Position numbers and translations under genes: made by a program
The notes under the pieces: model-generated
What the model was told of the DNA's origin: nothing
The model's input: the letters and a program-made list of their open reading frames with translations, nothing else
The model's database searches: none
Shown here: piece after piece, positions 1 through 6,553 of the stretch
Layout of the letters: the number at the start of each line of letters is the position of its first letter
Position numbering within the stretch: position 1 is the stretch's first letter
DNA from: a virus
Strand: one strand, 5' to 3'
Virus record (IMG/VR): IMGVR_UViG_3300013094_000234
Coordinates: 1 to 26,453 of that record
DNA: 26,453 bases

Positions 1-1161
1 AATGGTGTGGTATATGCTTCTAGTACAAGTGCTTTAGCTACTGGGTCAGGAATTACTTATAACGGAACAACATTTAGTACATCTAATGACGCATCTATAC
101 ACGGACTAACAGTAGGTCAAGGTTCGGGTTCTGTATCAAATAATACAGCAGTTGGTAGTGGAGCGTTAGGAACTGTAAACACAGGCGCATTTAACGATTC
201 ATTTGGTTTTAATTCTTTAAACTCAAATACTTCTGGAACAACTAATACGGCAATAGGTTCTGGTACTTTATTTGCAAATTTAACTGGCTCTTATAATGTA
301 GCTATTGGTAGGACAGCTCTTTCATCCAACACCACAGCATCTTACAATACAGCATTAGGTTATCAATCTTTATACAGCAACACCGTTGCTGGGTACAGCG
401 TAGCACTTGGCTATCAAGCTGGATATTCATACAATAGAACTGCTGATAATAACAACGGATACAACACTTTTGTAGGGCCGTTTGCTGGTTATTATTGCAC
501 TACTGGTCGTGCTAATACTGTTATTGGTGGCTTTAACGGCAACCAAGGTGGTTTAGACATTCGTACTTCTAGTAATTATATTGTTCTAGCTGATGGGGAC
601 GGAAATCCGCAGGGATATTATACAAATACCAGTTTGTATTGGTCTTTTGTTAATCAAGTTAGAACTCCAGTTTTATATGCTACTGGAACAGGAAATGCTG
701 GTGGAGTTTATTTAGGTGCAGGAACTTCAAACGGTTTAATTTCTCAAGCATCATCTGGGTCTGGAACAGTTACAACATATATCGGTAATCAAGCAATTAC
801 AACAGTATCAGATTCTCGTTTAAAAGAGAATGTAGTAAATACAACTAGAAATGGTTTAAATATTGTTAATCAACTAAGAGTTGTTGACCATACCTGGAAT
901 GACCCTAGCGACCAATGTGAAAATAATCGTAATAGTCGTGGAGTTTGGATGGGTTTAATTGCTCAAGAAGCGCAACCTATTATTCCTTGGGTTGTAAATA
1001 AACCTACAAAAGATGTAGATGAAGAAGGTAATCCTCAATATTGGCACATGGATTATGGATATTCTGTTCCTTTGTTAATTAAAGCAATTCAAGAACTATC
1101 CGCACAAGTAACAACATTACAAGAAACGGTAACTGCATTACAAGCTAAGGTGGGCACATGA
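1..1161 (+). CDS. Tail fibre, C-terminal part, with S74 intramolecular chaperone domain (5' partial)
   Basis: The reading frame is open to the left edge, so the true start lies outside the window. The visible part has a beta-structured N-terminal region with repeats of the type NTA-[IVL]-G-x-x-x-L (about residues 45-140), like the head repeats of trimeric autotransporters and many phage fibres. The last ~115 residues begin at SDSRLKENV (around base 806) and continue with an IAQE-type motif and a C-terminal heptad-like helix. This is the Peptidase_S74 / intramolecular chaperone domain, which trimerises fibres and then cleaves itself off at a conserved Ser. The protein probably forms a receptor-binding appendage. 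Its stop overlaps the next start (ATGA), so it is cotranslated with the lysis module. Confidence 0.85.
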   Translation, partial: NGVVYASSTSALATGSGITYNGTTFSTSNDASIHGLTVGQGSGSVSNNTAVGSGALGTVNTGAFNDSFGFNSLNSNTSGTTNTAIGSGTLFANLTGSYNVAIGRTALSSNTTASYNTALGYQSLYSNTVAGYSVALGYQAGYSYNRTADNNNGYNTFVGPFAGYYCTTGRANTVIGGFNGNQGGLDIRTSSNYIVLADGDGNPQGYYTNTSLYWSFVNQVRTPVLYATGTGNAGGVYLGAGTSNGLISQASSGSGTVTTYIGNQAITTVSDSRLKENVVNTTRNGLNIVNQLRVVDHTWNDPSDQCENNRNSRGVWMGLIAQEAQPIIPWVVNKPTKDVDEEGNPQYWHMDYGYSVPLLIKAIQELSAQVTTLQETVTALQAKVGT

Positions 1162-1352
1162 ACCAAGTAATCACAACCCTAAAATCAAAGCAGGTTCAAT
1201 GGGCATTAGTTATTGCCATACTCTCAGTATTGCAGGGCTTCGTCATGGAGCTATCCCTAACTCCTATCCATCAAATGATAGTGGGTTGTATAATTTCTGT
1301 GGTCGTAGTGTTACTACGATACATTGAGCTTTCAGGTAATCCGTCAACCTGA
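1158..1352 (+). CDS. Small two-helix membrane protein, holin candidate
   Basis: This is a 64-residue protein. It has a short basic N-terminus (LKSKQVQ) and two hydrophobic stretches, roughly residues 15-32 and 38-54, separated by a short turn. The layout fits class II-type small phage holins, and it is the first gene after the tail fibre in a cluster that ends with the endolysin. The start overlaps the fibre stop (ATGA). No catalytic motif exists. It could equally be another small membrane protein, because at least three others with TM segments lie within 2.5 kb. The holin label is inferred from topology and position only. Confidence 0.5.
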   Translation: MNQVITTLKSKQVQWALVIAILSVLQGFVMELSLTPIHQMIVGCIISVVVVLLRYIELSGNPST

Positions 1353-1385
1353 TTTAATGACGGCAATTTTTTAGGAAGTTAAAAA

Positions 1386-1556
1386 ATGAAAGAACTCACT
1401 CTATCACTATTTGAAGGCGAAGTAAAAGACATCATCAATGTCTTAGGTCAGATGCCTACACAATCAAATGCTTGGCCTTTAATGCAAAAAGTCATTAGCC
1501 AGCTCCAAGCACAAGTTCCTCCTGCACCACCTGCAGAAGACATATCTACACAATAA
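1386..1556 (+). CDS. Conserved small phage protein (56 aa), unknown function
   Basis: ATG at 1386 follows a clear Shine-Dalgarno site (AGGAAG, about 1373-1378) and reads 56 codons to TAA at 1554-1556. The protein starts MKELTLSLFEGEV and contains LGQMP and a helical QKVISQLQAQV segment, then a Pro/Ala tail. Short proteins of this layout (a start with MKELTL, then a central LGQMP) are familiar from structural gene blocks of other phages, but their role is unknown. It is soluble, with no signal peptide. I am fairly sure it is real because of the RBS, the tight fit in the gap and the lack of other coding potential. Confidence 0.6.
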   Translation: MKELTLSLFEGEVKDIINVLGQMPTQSNAWPLMQKVISQLQAQVPPAPPAEDISTQ

Positions 1557-1564
1557 GGTTCAAT

Positions 1565-1876
1565 ATGCATTTTCTAAAAGAAATCAGACATCATCTTAAA
1601 GAGTTTGAGTCAGAAGCTTCTGATGAGATTCATAGGTTTATTGACTTCTTACACTCTAAGTATGAGCCTGTTGGTCCAGCAGTAGTTGCACCACCTGCTC
1701 CTCTTGGTCAGCCAGATGCTTCAACATTTACTGCGCCTGTAGTTGATCCTACACCTGCGGCAATTGTTGAGCCTACGATTGAAGTTACTGCACCAGTTGC
1801 TGAAGTAACTGCCGAACCAGTTGCTGAAGAAACAACAACTGAAGATGCGCCTAAGAAAGCAAAAAAGGCTGAGTAA
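1565..1876 (+). CDS. Hypothetical protein with Pro/Ala/Val/Thr-rich tail
   Basis: This 103-residue protein has an amphipathic, charged N-terminal helix (about residues 1-33, rich in His/Glu/Lys) followed by a low-complexity tail of P, A, V, T and E and a lysine-rich end (PKKAKKAE). The gene begins 8 bases after the preceding stop and ends in a TAATG overlap with the next gene. No domain is recognised. The disordered tail suggests a linker or scaffolding-like role, but nothing in the sequence fixes this. A frame on the opposite strand at 1708-1938 is a shadow. Confidence 0.5.
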   Translation: MHFLKEIRHHLKEFESEASDEIHRFIDFLHSKYEPVGPAVVAPPAPLGQPDASTFTAPVVDPTPAAIVEPTIEVTAPVAEVTAEPVAEETTTEDAPKKAKKAE

Positions 1877-2049
1877 TGGAAGACGTTGACAAACGACTGG
1901 CAGTGCATGAAGCAGTGTGCGCTGAGAGATATGGGCATATTACTAACAGAATGACGAAGATTGAGTATCTTCTCTATGGCGTAATATTTGCAGTACTTTT
2001 AGGCCCTGGCGCTGCCAGTGAGTTTGTCAAGAAGTTTCTAGGAATATAG
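1876..2049 (+). CDS. Small XhlA-like membrane protein, holin-accessory candidate
   Basis: ATG at 1876 overlaps the stop of the previous gene (TAATG), and the frame runs 57 codons to TAG at 2047-2049. The N-terminal ~30 residues are a charged helix with heptad-like spacing (VDKRLAVHEAV, ITNRMTKIEYL). They are followed by one hydrophobic segment (about LLYGVIFAVLLGPGAA) and a short basic tail. This coiled-coil-then-TM layout is that of the XhlA-type haemolysin/holin-accessory proteins. Position within the lysis region agrees. The assignment is by layout only, with no diagnostic motif. Confidence 0.5.
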   Translation: MEDVDKRLAVHEAVCAERYGHITNRMTKIEYLLYGVIFAVLLGPGAASEFVKKFLGI

Positions 2050-2757
2050 ATTGACCCATTCACTCTCATTGCAGCTGCTAGTACAGCTCTTAAGCTTGTT
2101 AAGCAGGGTTGTGAAATGTTTCGTGAGGGTCAAGCTGTTGTTAAAGATGTGGTTAAAACAGCTAATGAAGTTAAAGCAATTGGCAAAGAAGTTACTGGCA
2201 TATTTGGATGGATTGCAAACTTATTCTCTGGTTCACAACCAGAACAGAAAGTTGAAGCTTCAGAAGTAAAGAAGAAAAAGAAACAAGCCGAAGAATTTGA
2301 TGCACCGGCTGTTTATGCAGAGATTGGAAAGCAGATTACGGCGTTTTTTAAAGCATACAACACTTTAAAAGACCACATTGAAGAAGAAGAGATTAAGTCA
2401 AGGACAATTTACGACCCTTCAGGAGATCAAACAGAAAAAGCAGTGCAACGAGTATTAGCCATGAGCCAGATGGAAGAAATGCAAGTGGAGCTACGTGAAT
2501 ACATGGTATATCATGTACCACCAGAACTAAAAGATCTTTACACTCGGGTTAATCGGATGATCGGCACCATTGCAAATGAGCAAGCAATGGCTAAGAAAGC
2601 ACTGTACAGGAAAAGAAAAGAGATAGAAGCACAACAGAGGGAACTAGAAGACAAGATATGGTTTAGAACTGCTTCGACAATCGCAGTAGTTTTTGTGGCA
2701 ATTTATTTCGTAGGTCTAATGTGGGCAATAAACAAGGCGAGTCATGGACCTATGTAA
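2050..2757 (+). CDS. Phage membrane-associated protein with C-terminal TM, probable ATT start
   Basis: The open frame begins right after the previous stop (TAG 2047-2049). There is no ATG/GTG/TTG before 2116. Translating from ATT 2050 gives an N-terminus beginning (I/M)DPFTLIAAASTALKLV. This matches the MDPxTLIAxAS-type start I remember from related phage proteins. An SD-like AGGAA (2040-2044) sits 5 bases before the ATT. The product would be 235 residues: a hydrophobic or helical N-terminus, an EVKAIGKEV/LFGW segment, a long charged helical middle (about 70-195) and one TM near the C-terminus (STIAVVFVAIYFVGLMW). If ATG 2116 is used it is 213 residues. Function is unknown; it lies in the lysis/membrane module. 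Confidence 0.65.
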   Translation: MDPFTLIAAASTALKLVKQGCEMFREGQAVVKDVVKTANEVKAIGKEVTGIFGWIANLFSGSQPEQKVEASEVKKKKKQAEEFDAPAVYAEIGKQITAFFKAYNTLKDHIEEEEIKSRTIYDPSGDQTEKAVQRVLAMSQMEEMQVELREYMVYHVPPELKDLYTRVNRMIGTIANEQAMAKKALYRKRKEIEAQQRELEDKIWFRTASTIAVVFVAIYFVGLMWAINKASHGPM

Positions 2758-2918
2758 TTATTATCATTGTGTTGGCTTTTTTGTTTGTGCTAGTCTTACC
2801 AGTGATCGGATTTATGTATATGGAAGTTCATCGAGATAGAATTTTGATGGATGCAAACGTAAAGCGGATTGAAAAGCTGAAGAAAGAAATGGAACAGCAA
2901 AAGGAAAAAAGTGAATGA
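2721..2918 (+). CDS. Small membrane protein with cytoplasmic basic helix
   Basis: This 65-residue gene starts at GTG 2721 inside the previous gene (37-nt overlap), with an AGG SD-like site at 2712-2714. One strong TM segment (YVIIIIVLAFLFVLVLPVIGF) is followed by a charged helix rich in Lys, Glu and Met (RIEKLKKEMEQQKEK). The TM-plus-coiled-coil layout resembles an inner-membrane spanin or holin accessory, although a better Rz candidate exists at 3550. Its stop overlaps the start of the lipoprotein at 2915, so the two may act together. No family is firmly recognised. Confidence 0.55.
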   Translation: MGNKQGESWTYVIIIIVLAFLFVLVLPVIGFMYMEVHRDRILMDANVKRIEKLKKEMEQQKEKSE

Positions 2919-3148
2919 GAGTATGCGCTTTATTGATCTTGTTGTTAGCGGGGTGTCACGATGAATATCGTTACTACTGTCAAGATCCAGATCATTTTAG
3001 TGATGCTCAGTGCCAGCATCCTCGTTGTGAATTTACTCAAGATTGTCCTGAATACCTTGTAGCCCCAATACTGGAGAAGAAAATTGAAGGAACTACTATT
3101 GCTCCTGCTAACCCCCAACCCCAATCAGGAACGACTAACTGCCGATGA
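2915..3148 (+). CDS. Cysteine-rich small lipoprotein
   Basis: This 77-residue protein has a short signal peptide ending in a lipobox (LLLLAGC, Cys14), so it should be lipid-anchored in the envelope. The mature part has five more Cys in a compact Tyr/Asp/His-rich stretch (CQDPDHF, CQHPRC, DCPEY) plus one near the C-terminus, and a Pro-rich end. It starts in an ATGA overlap with the preceding TM gene and overlaps the next gene by 65 nt. The position suggests either a second outer-membrane lysis component or an envelope-modifying factor. Similar short lipobox proteins are common in phages of Gram-negative bacteria, with unknown role. Confidence 0.6.
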   Translation: MRVCALLILLLAGCHDEYRYYCQDPDHFSDAQCQHPRCEFTQDCPEYLVAPILEKKIEGTTIAPANPQPQSGTTNCR

Positions 3149-3557
3149 GATAGAGGCTCGTGTTAGAGCTTTTGTTGTAGTTACTGTCACTCTCATACTA
3201 TTTTTCATAGTAGTTACTTTAATTTACAGCGTAATGTTCGTATCTCAGCCAATCAAGGCTATGGCACCTATTGACCAGGCTTTTACTAAAATGCTGAATG
3301 ATATCGTTCTGCTGATAGTGGGTGGTATTGGCGGAATAATGACTAAGGGGTTGACTAACGAAGCTACTGCAATAATGAACAACGTCAAGGCAGGTACTTC
3401 TGCTTATGTAGCCCCTAAAGTAGAAACTATTACAATGGCAGCTGCTTCTCCTGCTGGCTGGACACCTCCTCCTACACCTGTTGGTCCGCCTAAGCTTGAA
3501 GATCCTGAAGAGAGACTAAGAACTGCGCAGGCTAGAGAGAGCACAAAGAATGTTTAG
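3084..3557 (+). CDS. Two-helix membrane protein, holin candidate
   Basis: The best start is TTG 3084, 7 bases after a GGAG (3073-3076), giving 157 residues; TTG 3099 is an alternative. After a short Pro/Asn-rich N-terminus and a charged DEIEARVRAF helix comes a strong TM (VVVTVTLILFFIVVTLIYSV) and a second hydrophobic segment (DIVLLIVGGIGGIMTKGL). An Ala/Pro-rich, charged C-terminal tail follows. Two TM helices with a charged tail, two genes ahead of the endolysin and immediately ahead of the spanin gene, make this a good holin candidate. It overlaps its upstream lipoprotein by 65 nt and its downstream neighbour by 8 nt. Confidence 0.55.
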   Translation: MKELLLLLLTPNPNQERLTADEIEARVRAFVVVTVTLILFFIVVTLIYSVMFVSQPIKAMAPIDQAFTKMLNDIVLLIVGGIGGIMTKGLTNEATAIMNNVKAGTSAYVAPKVETITMAAASPAGWTPPPTPVGPPKLEDPEERLRTAQARESTKNV

Positions 3558-4017
3558 TCTATTTAACCCGATCGTTGAGACTGTTATCGTCTCTTTACTT
3601 ATAGGAGTATATTTTTATGCCCACCATTCAGGTTATCAAGAACGAGTTGCAGAAGATCAAGCAGAGATTGCAAGACTTAATGAAGAAGCTCGCACAAAAG
3701 AACAGCAAGTAGCTACAAAGTTTAGTCAACTTAATTTACAGCTAAAGAAAGCCAAAGATGATATTAAAACCAAGCAGACTAGTATTGATGCTCGTATTGA
3801 CTCTGGCGAGTTGCAGCTTCCTTCGTCCGGCTGTACCATACACTCCACCACAGATACCACCGTTGGAAATGGAGAAAAAGGAAGCCAATCTGACAGACAG
3901 GCTATTAAAGATATTGTCGCCATCACAACAGACGGAGACAATGCCATCCAAGACCTTAACGCCTGCATCGCCAAATACAACGAAGTAAGAGACGCATTTA
4001 ACAAGGCTAAGAAATGA
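3550..4017 (+). CDS. Rz: Rz-like inner-membrane spanin
   Basis: This 155-residue protein has an N-terminal TM signal anchor (about residues 9-25, VETVIVSLLIGVYFYA) and a long charged coiled coil (about 30-80, with EDQAEIARLNEEA and SQLNLQLKKAKDD). A globular tail with two Cys follows. This is the Rz/i-spanin layout, which spans the periplasm and disrupts the outer membrane together with a lipoprotein partner. It lies directly before the endolysin gene (ATGA overlap at 4014-4017) and contains a complete Rz1-like gene in the +1 frame, which strongly supports the call. It is similar in length to lambda Rz (153 residues). Confidence 0.75.
   Translation: MFSLFNPIVETVIVSLLIGVYFYAHHSGYQERVAEDQAEIARLNEEARTKEQQVATKFSQLNLQLKKAKDDIKTKQTSIDARIDSGELQLPSSGCTIHSTTDTTVGNGEKGSQSDRQAIKDIVAITTDGDNAIQDLNACIAKYNEVRDAFNKAKK
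3758..3988 (+). CDS. Rz1: Rz1-like outer-membrane spanin lipoprotein, embedded in the Rz gene
   Basis: This 76-codon frame lies wholly within the Rz-like gene, shifted by +1. It begins with a signal peptide (positive N-terminus, then LVLMLVLTLASC) with a lipobox Cys at about residue 19. The mature part starts with a Pro-rich stretch (RPAVPYTPPQIPPLE). Signal peptide II plus a short Pro-rich mature region is the hallmark of Rz1-type o-spanins, and full nesting inside Rz is known from lambda. The ribosome binding site is weak (AAGAAAG upstream), which fits translation coupled to Rz. The mature part is somewhat longer than in lambda Rz1. Confidence 0.75.
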   Translation: MILKPSRLVLMLVLTLASCSFLRPAVPYTPPQIPPLEMEKKEANLTDRLLKILSPSQQTETMPSKTLTPASPNTTK

Positions 4018-4610
4018 TCACAGCAGATCAACTTCATAGACTAGGAATTGACGCTGTATGGGTTGATCCTTTAAATGAGACATTTGATAGATTTAAGATC
4101 GTCACAAAAGAAGAGCAAGCTTGCTTTATTGGTCAGTTCAGCTATGAATCTAACCACTTCAAGTCATTGTCTGAAAATCTAAACTATAGACCAGAGACTC
4201 TAATGCAGCTATGGCCTAAACGGTTTCCAACAATGGATGAGGCAATGAAGTATGCTCATCAGCCAGAGAAGATTGCTAACCATATCTATGCCAATAGAAT
4301 GGGCAACAGGGATGAAGCTTCTGGTGACGGTTGGCTATTTAGAGGCTCAGCAATCTGTCAACTGACAGGGCACGATAACTTTTGGCATGCCGGCCAAGCC
4401 TTAGGTATAGACTTAGTTCGAAATCCTGACTTGGCAAGGACGCCTAAGTGGGCAGCGCCTATTGGGGGATGGTTTTGGTCAACTCATGGCTGTAGCCAAC
4501 TGGCAGATGCTAAGAACTATGATGCTCTGACAGAGAGAATCAATGGCGGTTTATTTGGTGCAAAAGAAAGAGTGGTTGTTATGCATCAGGCTGAGCAGAT
4601 TATTGTATAG
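4014..4610 (+). CDS. Endolysin, glycoside hydrolase family 19 (chitinase-like)
   Basis: This 198-residue lysozyme cleaves the glycan strands of peptidoglycan. The GH19 fold is recognisable from FIGQFSYESNHF with the likely catalytic Glu45, from SLSENLNY with a second acidic residue (Glu54), from SGDGWLFRGSAICQLTG (the usual GDGWxxRGxGxxQLTG) and from the C-terminal RINGG. There is no signal peptide or cell-wall binding module, so it must be released by a holin. It is the last gene of the lysis module and starts in an ATGA overlap with the spanin gene. The stop is followed by the largest gap (72 nt) on the rightward strand. Confidence 0.88.
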   Translation: MITADQLHRLGIDAVWVDPLNETFDRFKIVTKEEQACFIGQFSYESNHFKSLSENLNYRPETLMQLWPKRFPTMDEAMKYAHQPEKIANHIYANRMGNRDEASGDGWLFRGSAICQLTGHDNFWHAGQALGIDLVRNPDLARTPKWAAPIGGWFWSTHGCSQLADAKNYDALTERINGGLFGAKERVVVMHQAEQIIV

Positions 4611-4620
4611 TGAATATAAT
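4591..4620 (+). promoter_or_regulatory. Candidate rightward promoter before virion genes
   Basis: A perfect TATAAT at 4615-4620 lies just after the endolysin stop, in the 72-nt gap before the adaptor gene. The best -35 (CTGAGC/TGAGCA at 4591-4597) is weak. It is plausible as a bacterial sigma70-type promoter for the structural genes, but the -35 match does not prove it. It lacks the palindromic box seen at the leftward promoters. Confidence 0.3.
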
Positions 4621-4682
4621 ATGACCTGTAGCCAGTTTGCATTAAACGGTAGTCTTCTTAAGCACGACATTAGGATAATGCA

Positions 4683-5312
4683 ATGACTGATTCATTTGCT
4701 CTTACATACTCAAATCTGATCACTACAATTGAACAGTATTTAGAGCGTTCTGATGCTGCAGTAGTTAATCAAATACCTGTTGCTATTACACTATGTGAGT
4801 TTGAAATAGCACAGCAGATGAAGTCGCTTGGTCAGCAAAAAGTTGTTGAGAGTACTTTATCCATTGGTAACCCAGTTATAGCTAAGCCTGCAAGGTGGCG
4901 TAAAACCGTCTCATTTAATGTAACTGGACCAAACGGTCCACAGCCTGTTTTACTTCGTAAGTATGAGTACTTATTAAACTACAACACTGGCGGATCTAAC
5001 AGTATACCTTTGTATTATGCAGACTATGACTACAATCATTGGTTTATATCACCTGCACCAGATCAAGCTTACCCGTTTGAAGTCTTATATTATGAGCGTA
5101 TTCAGCCATTAGACTCAACTAATCAGACTAATTGGATTACGCAAAATGCGCCTAATGCATATATCTATGGGACACTTTTGCAGATGATGCCATTCTTAAA
5201 GAATGATCAAAGAACAGTGTTTCAAGAAAAATATAAAGAAGCAATTGAAGTTCTTATCAACGAAGATAAAGTTCGTCTGGCTGATCGTCAAGCCATTGCA
5301 CAGGATTCATAA
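4683..5312 (+). CDS. Head-tail adaptor protein (SU10/P22 gp4-like)
   Basis: This 209-residue protein probably forms the ring between portal and tail. The pattern agrees with the SU10-type adaptor family: an N-terminal helix (TYSNLITTIEQYLERSD), a helix with PVAITLCEFEIAQQM, then beta strands with KPARWRKTVSFNV and LLRKYEYLLNY. The conserved SIPLYYADYDYNHWFISPAPDQAYPFEVLYYE segment and C-terminal helices complete it. The start ATG 4683 follows AGGA at about 4671. It is first in the virion block and next to a nozzle-like protein two genes on, the usual order in short-tailed phages. No tape measure gene is present, supporting a podovirus. Confidence 0.7.
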   Translation: MTDSFALTYSNLITTIEQYLERSDAAVVNQIPVAITLCEFEIAQQMKSLGQQKVVESTLSIGNPVIAKPARWRKTVSFNVTGPNGPQPVLLRKYEYLLNYNTGGSNSIPLYYADYDYNHWFISPAPDQAYPFEVLYYERIQPLDSTNQTNWITQNAPNAYIYGTLLQMMPFLKNDQRTVFQEKYKEAIEVLINEDKVRLADRQAIAQDS

Positions 5313-5314
5313 CC

Positions 5315-6553
5315 ATGACAACATATACCGATCCATTTACAGCACAGACCATATCACCATCGCAGGTTGCATATGAGTCGTTAACAATCTCTACTAATAC
5401 GTATTTGACTTGGCCAGTCAATGGCAATACTTCTTTTATTGCAGCCAATATTATTGAAGTTACTGCCACAACTGCTGGTTTGTCACTGTTAATGCCAAAT
5501 GCTCAGCAAGTGTCTGTTGGACAAGCAGTGATTGTTAGAAATATTGGTTCCATTGCATTTACAGTCACTGACAATGCTGGTACAACCATTATTAACATAC
5601 CACCTGGTACACCATCAACAAGCATTAATACGTACTATATTTATTTAACTAATAATAGTACTTCTTATGGTACTTGGGCAAATATTGCAATGGGTGCTGG
5701 CACATCATCTGCTAGTGCATCAACACTTGCAGGGTATGGGTTAATAGCACTTGCCAACACATTAAATCAAGCATACAATGTCACTACTTTGTACTCTGGT
5801 TTGTTGCTATCTGCACAGAATAGAGCTACGTTCTTTGTGTGGGCAGGCGGCGTTGGCACTATTTCACTTCCCTCATCATCGGTTGTAGGTAACAACTGGT
5901 TTGTGATGATTAAGAACAATGGTAGTGGAATATTAACTATTTCCCCTGGCGGTTCTGACACTATTGACGGCAATTCATCACAGCAACTGCAACTAGGTGA
6001 GTCATTAGTACTTGTATCTAATGGGTCATCAGGATTTGACACATATGGCTATGGCAGGTCAAATACTTTTGCATATACGCAACTAGCTTTAACGGTAACA
6101 GGTGGTACAACTACACTCACATCGACACAAGCGGCTAATACAATTCAAGAGTATTCTGGCACACTTACTAGCAATCAGATTATCATACTGCCCTCTACAG
6201 TGCAAGTGTATATTGTCACCAATAGCACATCAGGCGCATATACTCTGACATTTAAGACAACTGCTGTAGGCGCATCTGTTATAGCAGTCCCACAAAATCA
6301 GACAATTACTATTGCATGTGATGGAACTAATGTCTACTCTGCCAATACATATATAGCATCCGGTTTATCAAGCATTACTGTTAATCCTGGATCAGCAGCA
6401 TCTCCGTCAATTAACTTTACAGGTAACTTAGTAACTGGGTTTTATCAACCTGCAAGTAATCAAATTGGCTTTACAGCTAATGGTTCAAGCGTAGGAATTG
6501 TCACTAGTTCAGGTTGGCAATTGACTGCGGGTGTTGTTGGAGGAGCATTTTGA
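5315..6553 (+). CDS. Beta-rich virion structural/fibre-like protein
   Basis: This 412-residue protein consists mostly of short beta strands rich in Thr, Ser, Asn and Gly. At least three segments look like copies of one module: about 40-125, 150-245 (with FFVWAGGVGTISLP, VMIKNNGSGILTISP and DTIDG) and 250-345. Each contains a sheet-forming LP...V..IVxNxGS..xT pattern. A C-terminal unit (GFYQPASNQIGFTANG) resembles the linkers of tail fibres. It is probably an appendage or neck protein. It lies between adaptor and nozzle genes, with an AGGA SD before ATG 5315. No enzymatic motif is seen. Confidence 0.6.
   Translation: MTTYTDPFTAQTISPSQVAYESLTISTNTYLTWPVNGNTSFIAANIIEVTATTAGLSLLMPNAQQVSVGQAVIVRNIGSIAFTVTDNAGTTIINIPPGTPSTSINTYYIYLTNNSTSYGTWANIAMGAGTSSASASTLAGYGLIALANTLNQAYNVTTLYSGLLLSAQNRATFFVWAGGVGTISLPSSSVVGNNWFVMIKNNGSGILTISPGGSDTIDGNSSQQLQLGESLVLVSNGSSGFDTYGYGRSNTFAYTQLALTVTGGTTTLTSTQAANTIQEYSGTLTSNQIIILPSTVQVYIVTNSTSGAYTLTFKTTAVGASVIAVPQNQTITIACDGTNVYSANTYIASGLSSITVNPGSAASPSINFTGNLVTGFYQPASNQIGFTANGSSVGIVTSSGWQLTAGVVGGAF

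Noticed and set aside
2051-2269. TTG-started frame at 2051
   Set aside because: Shares the SD with the ATT 2050 frame but gives a Leu/Lys low-complexity product; the other frame continues into a long, structured protein.
3726-4037. Minus-strand frames across the spanin genes
   Set aside because: Opposite to a well-supported nested gene pair, no SD and no context.
6514-6549. Upstream TTG start for the nozzle-like gene
   Set aside because: Lies within the previous gene, has no SD and adds a Cys-rich non-conserved stretch; TTG 6550 has GGAGGAG.
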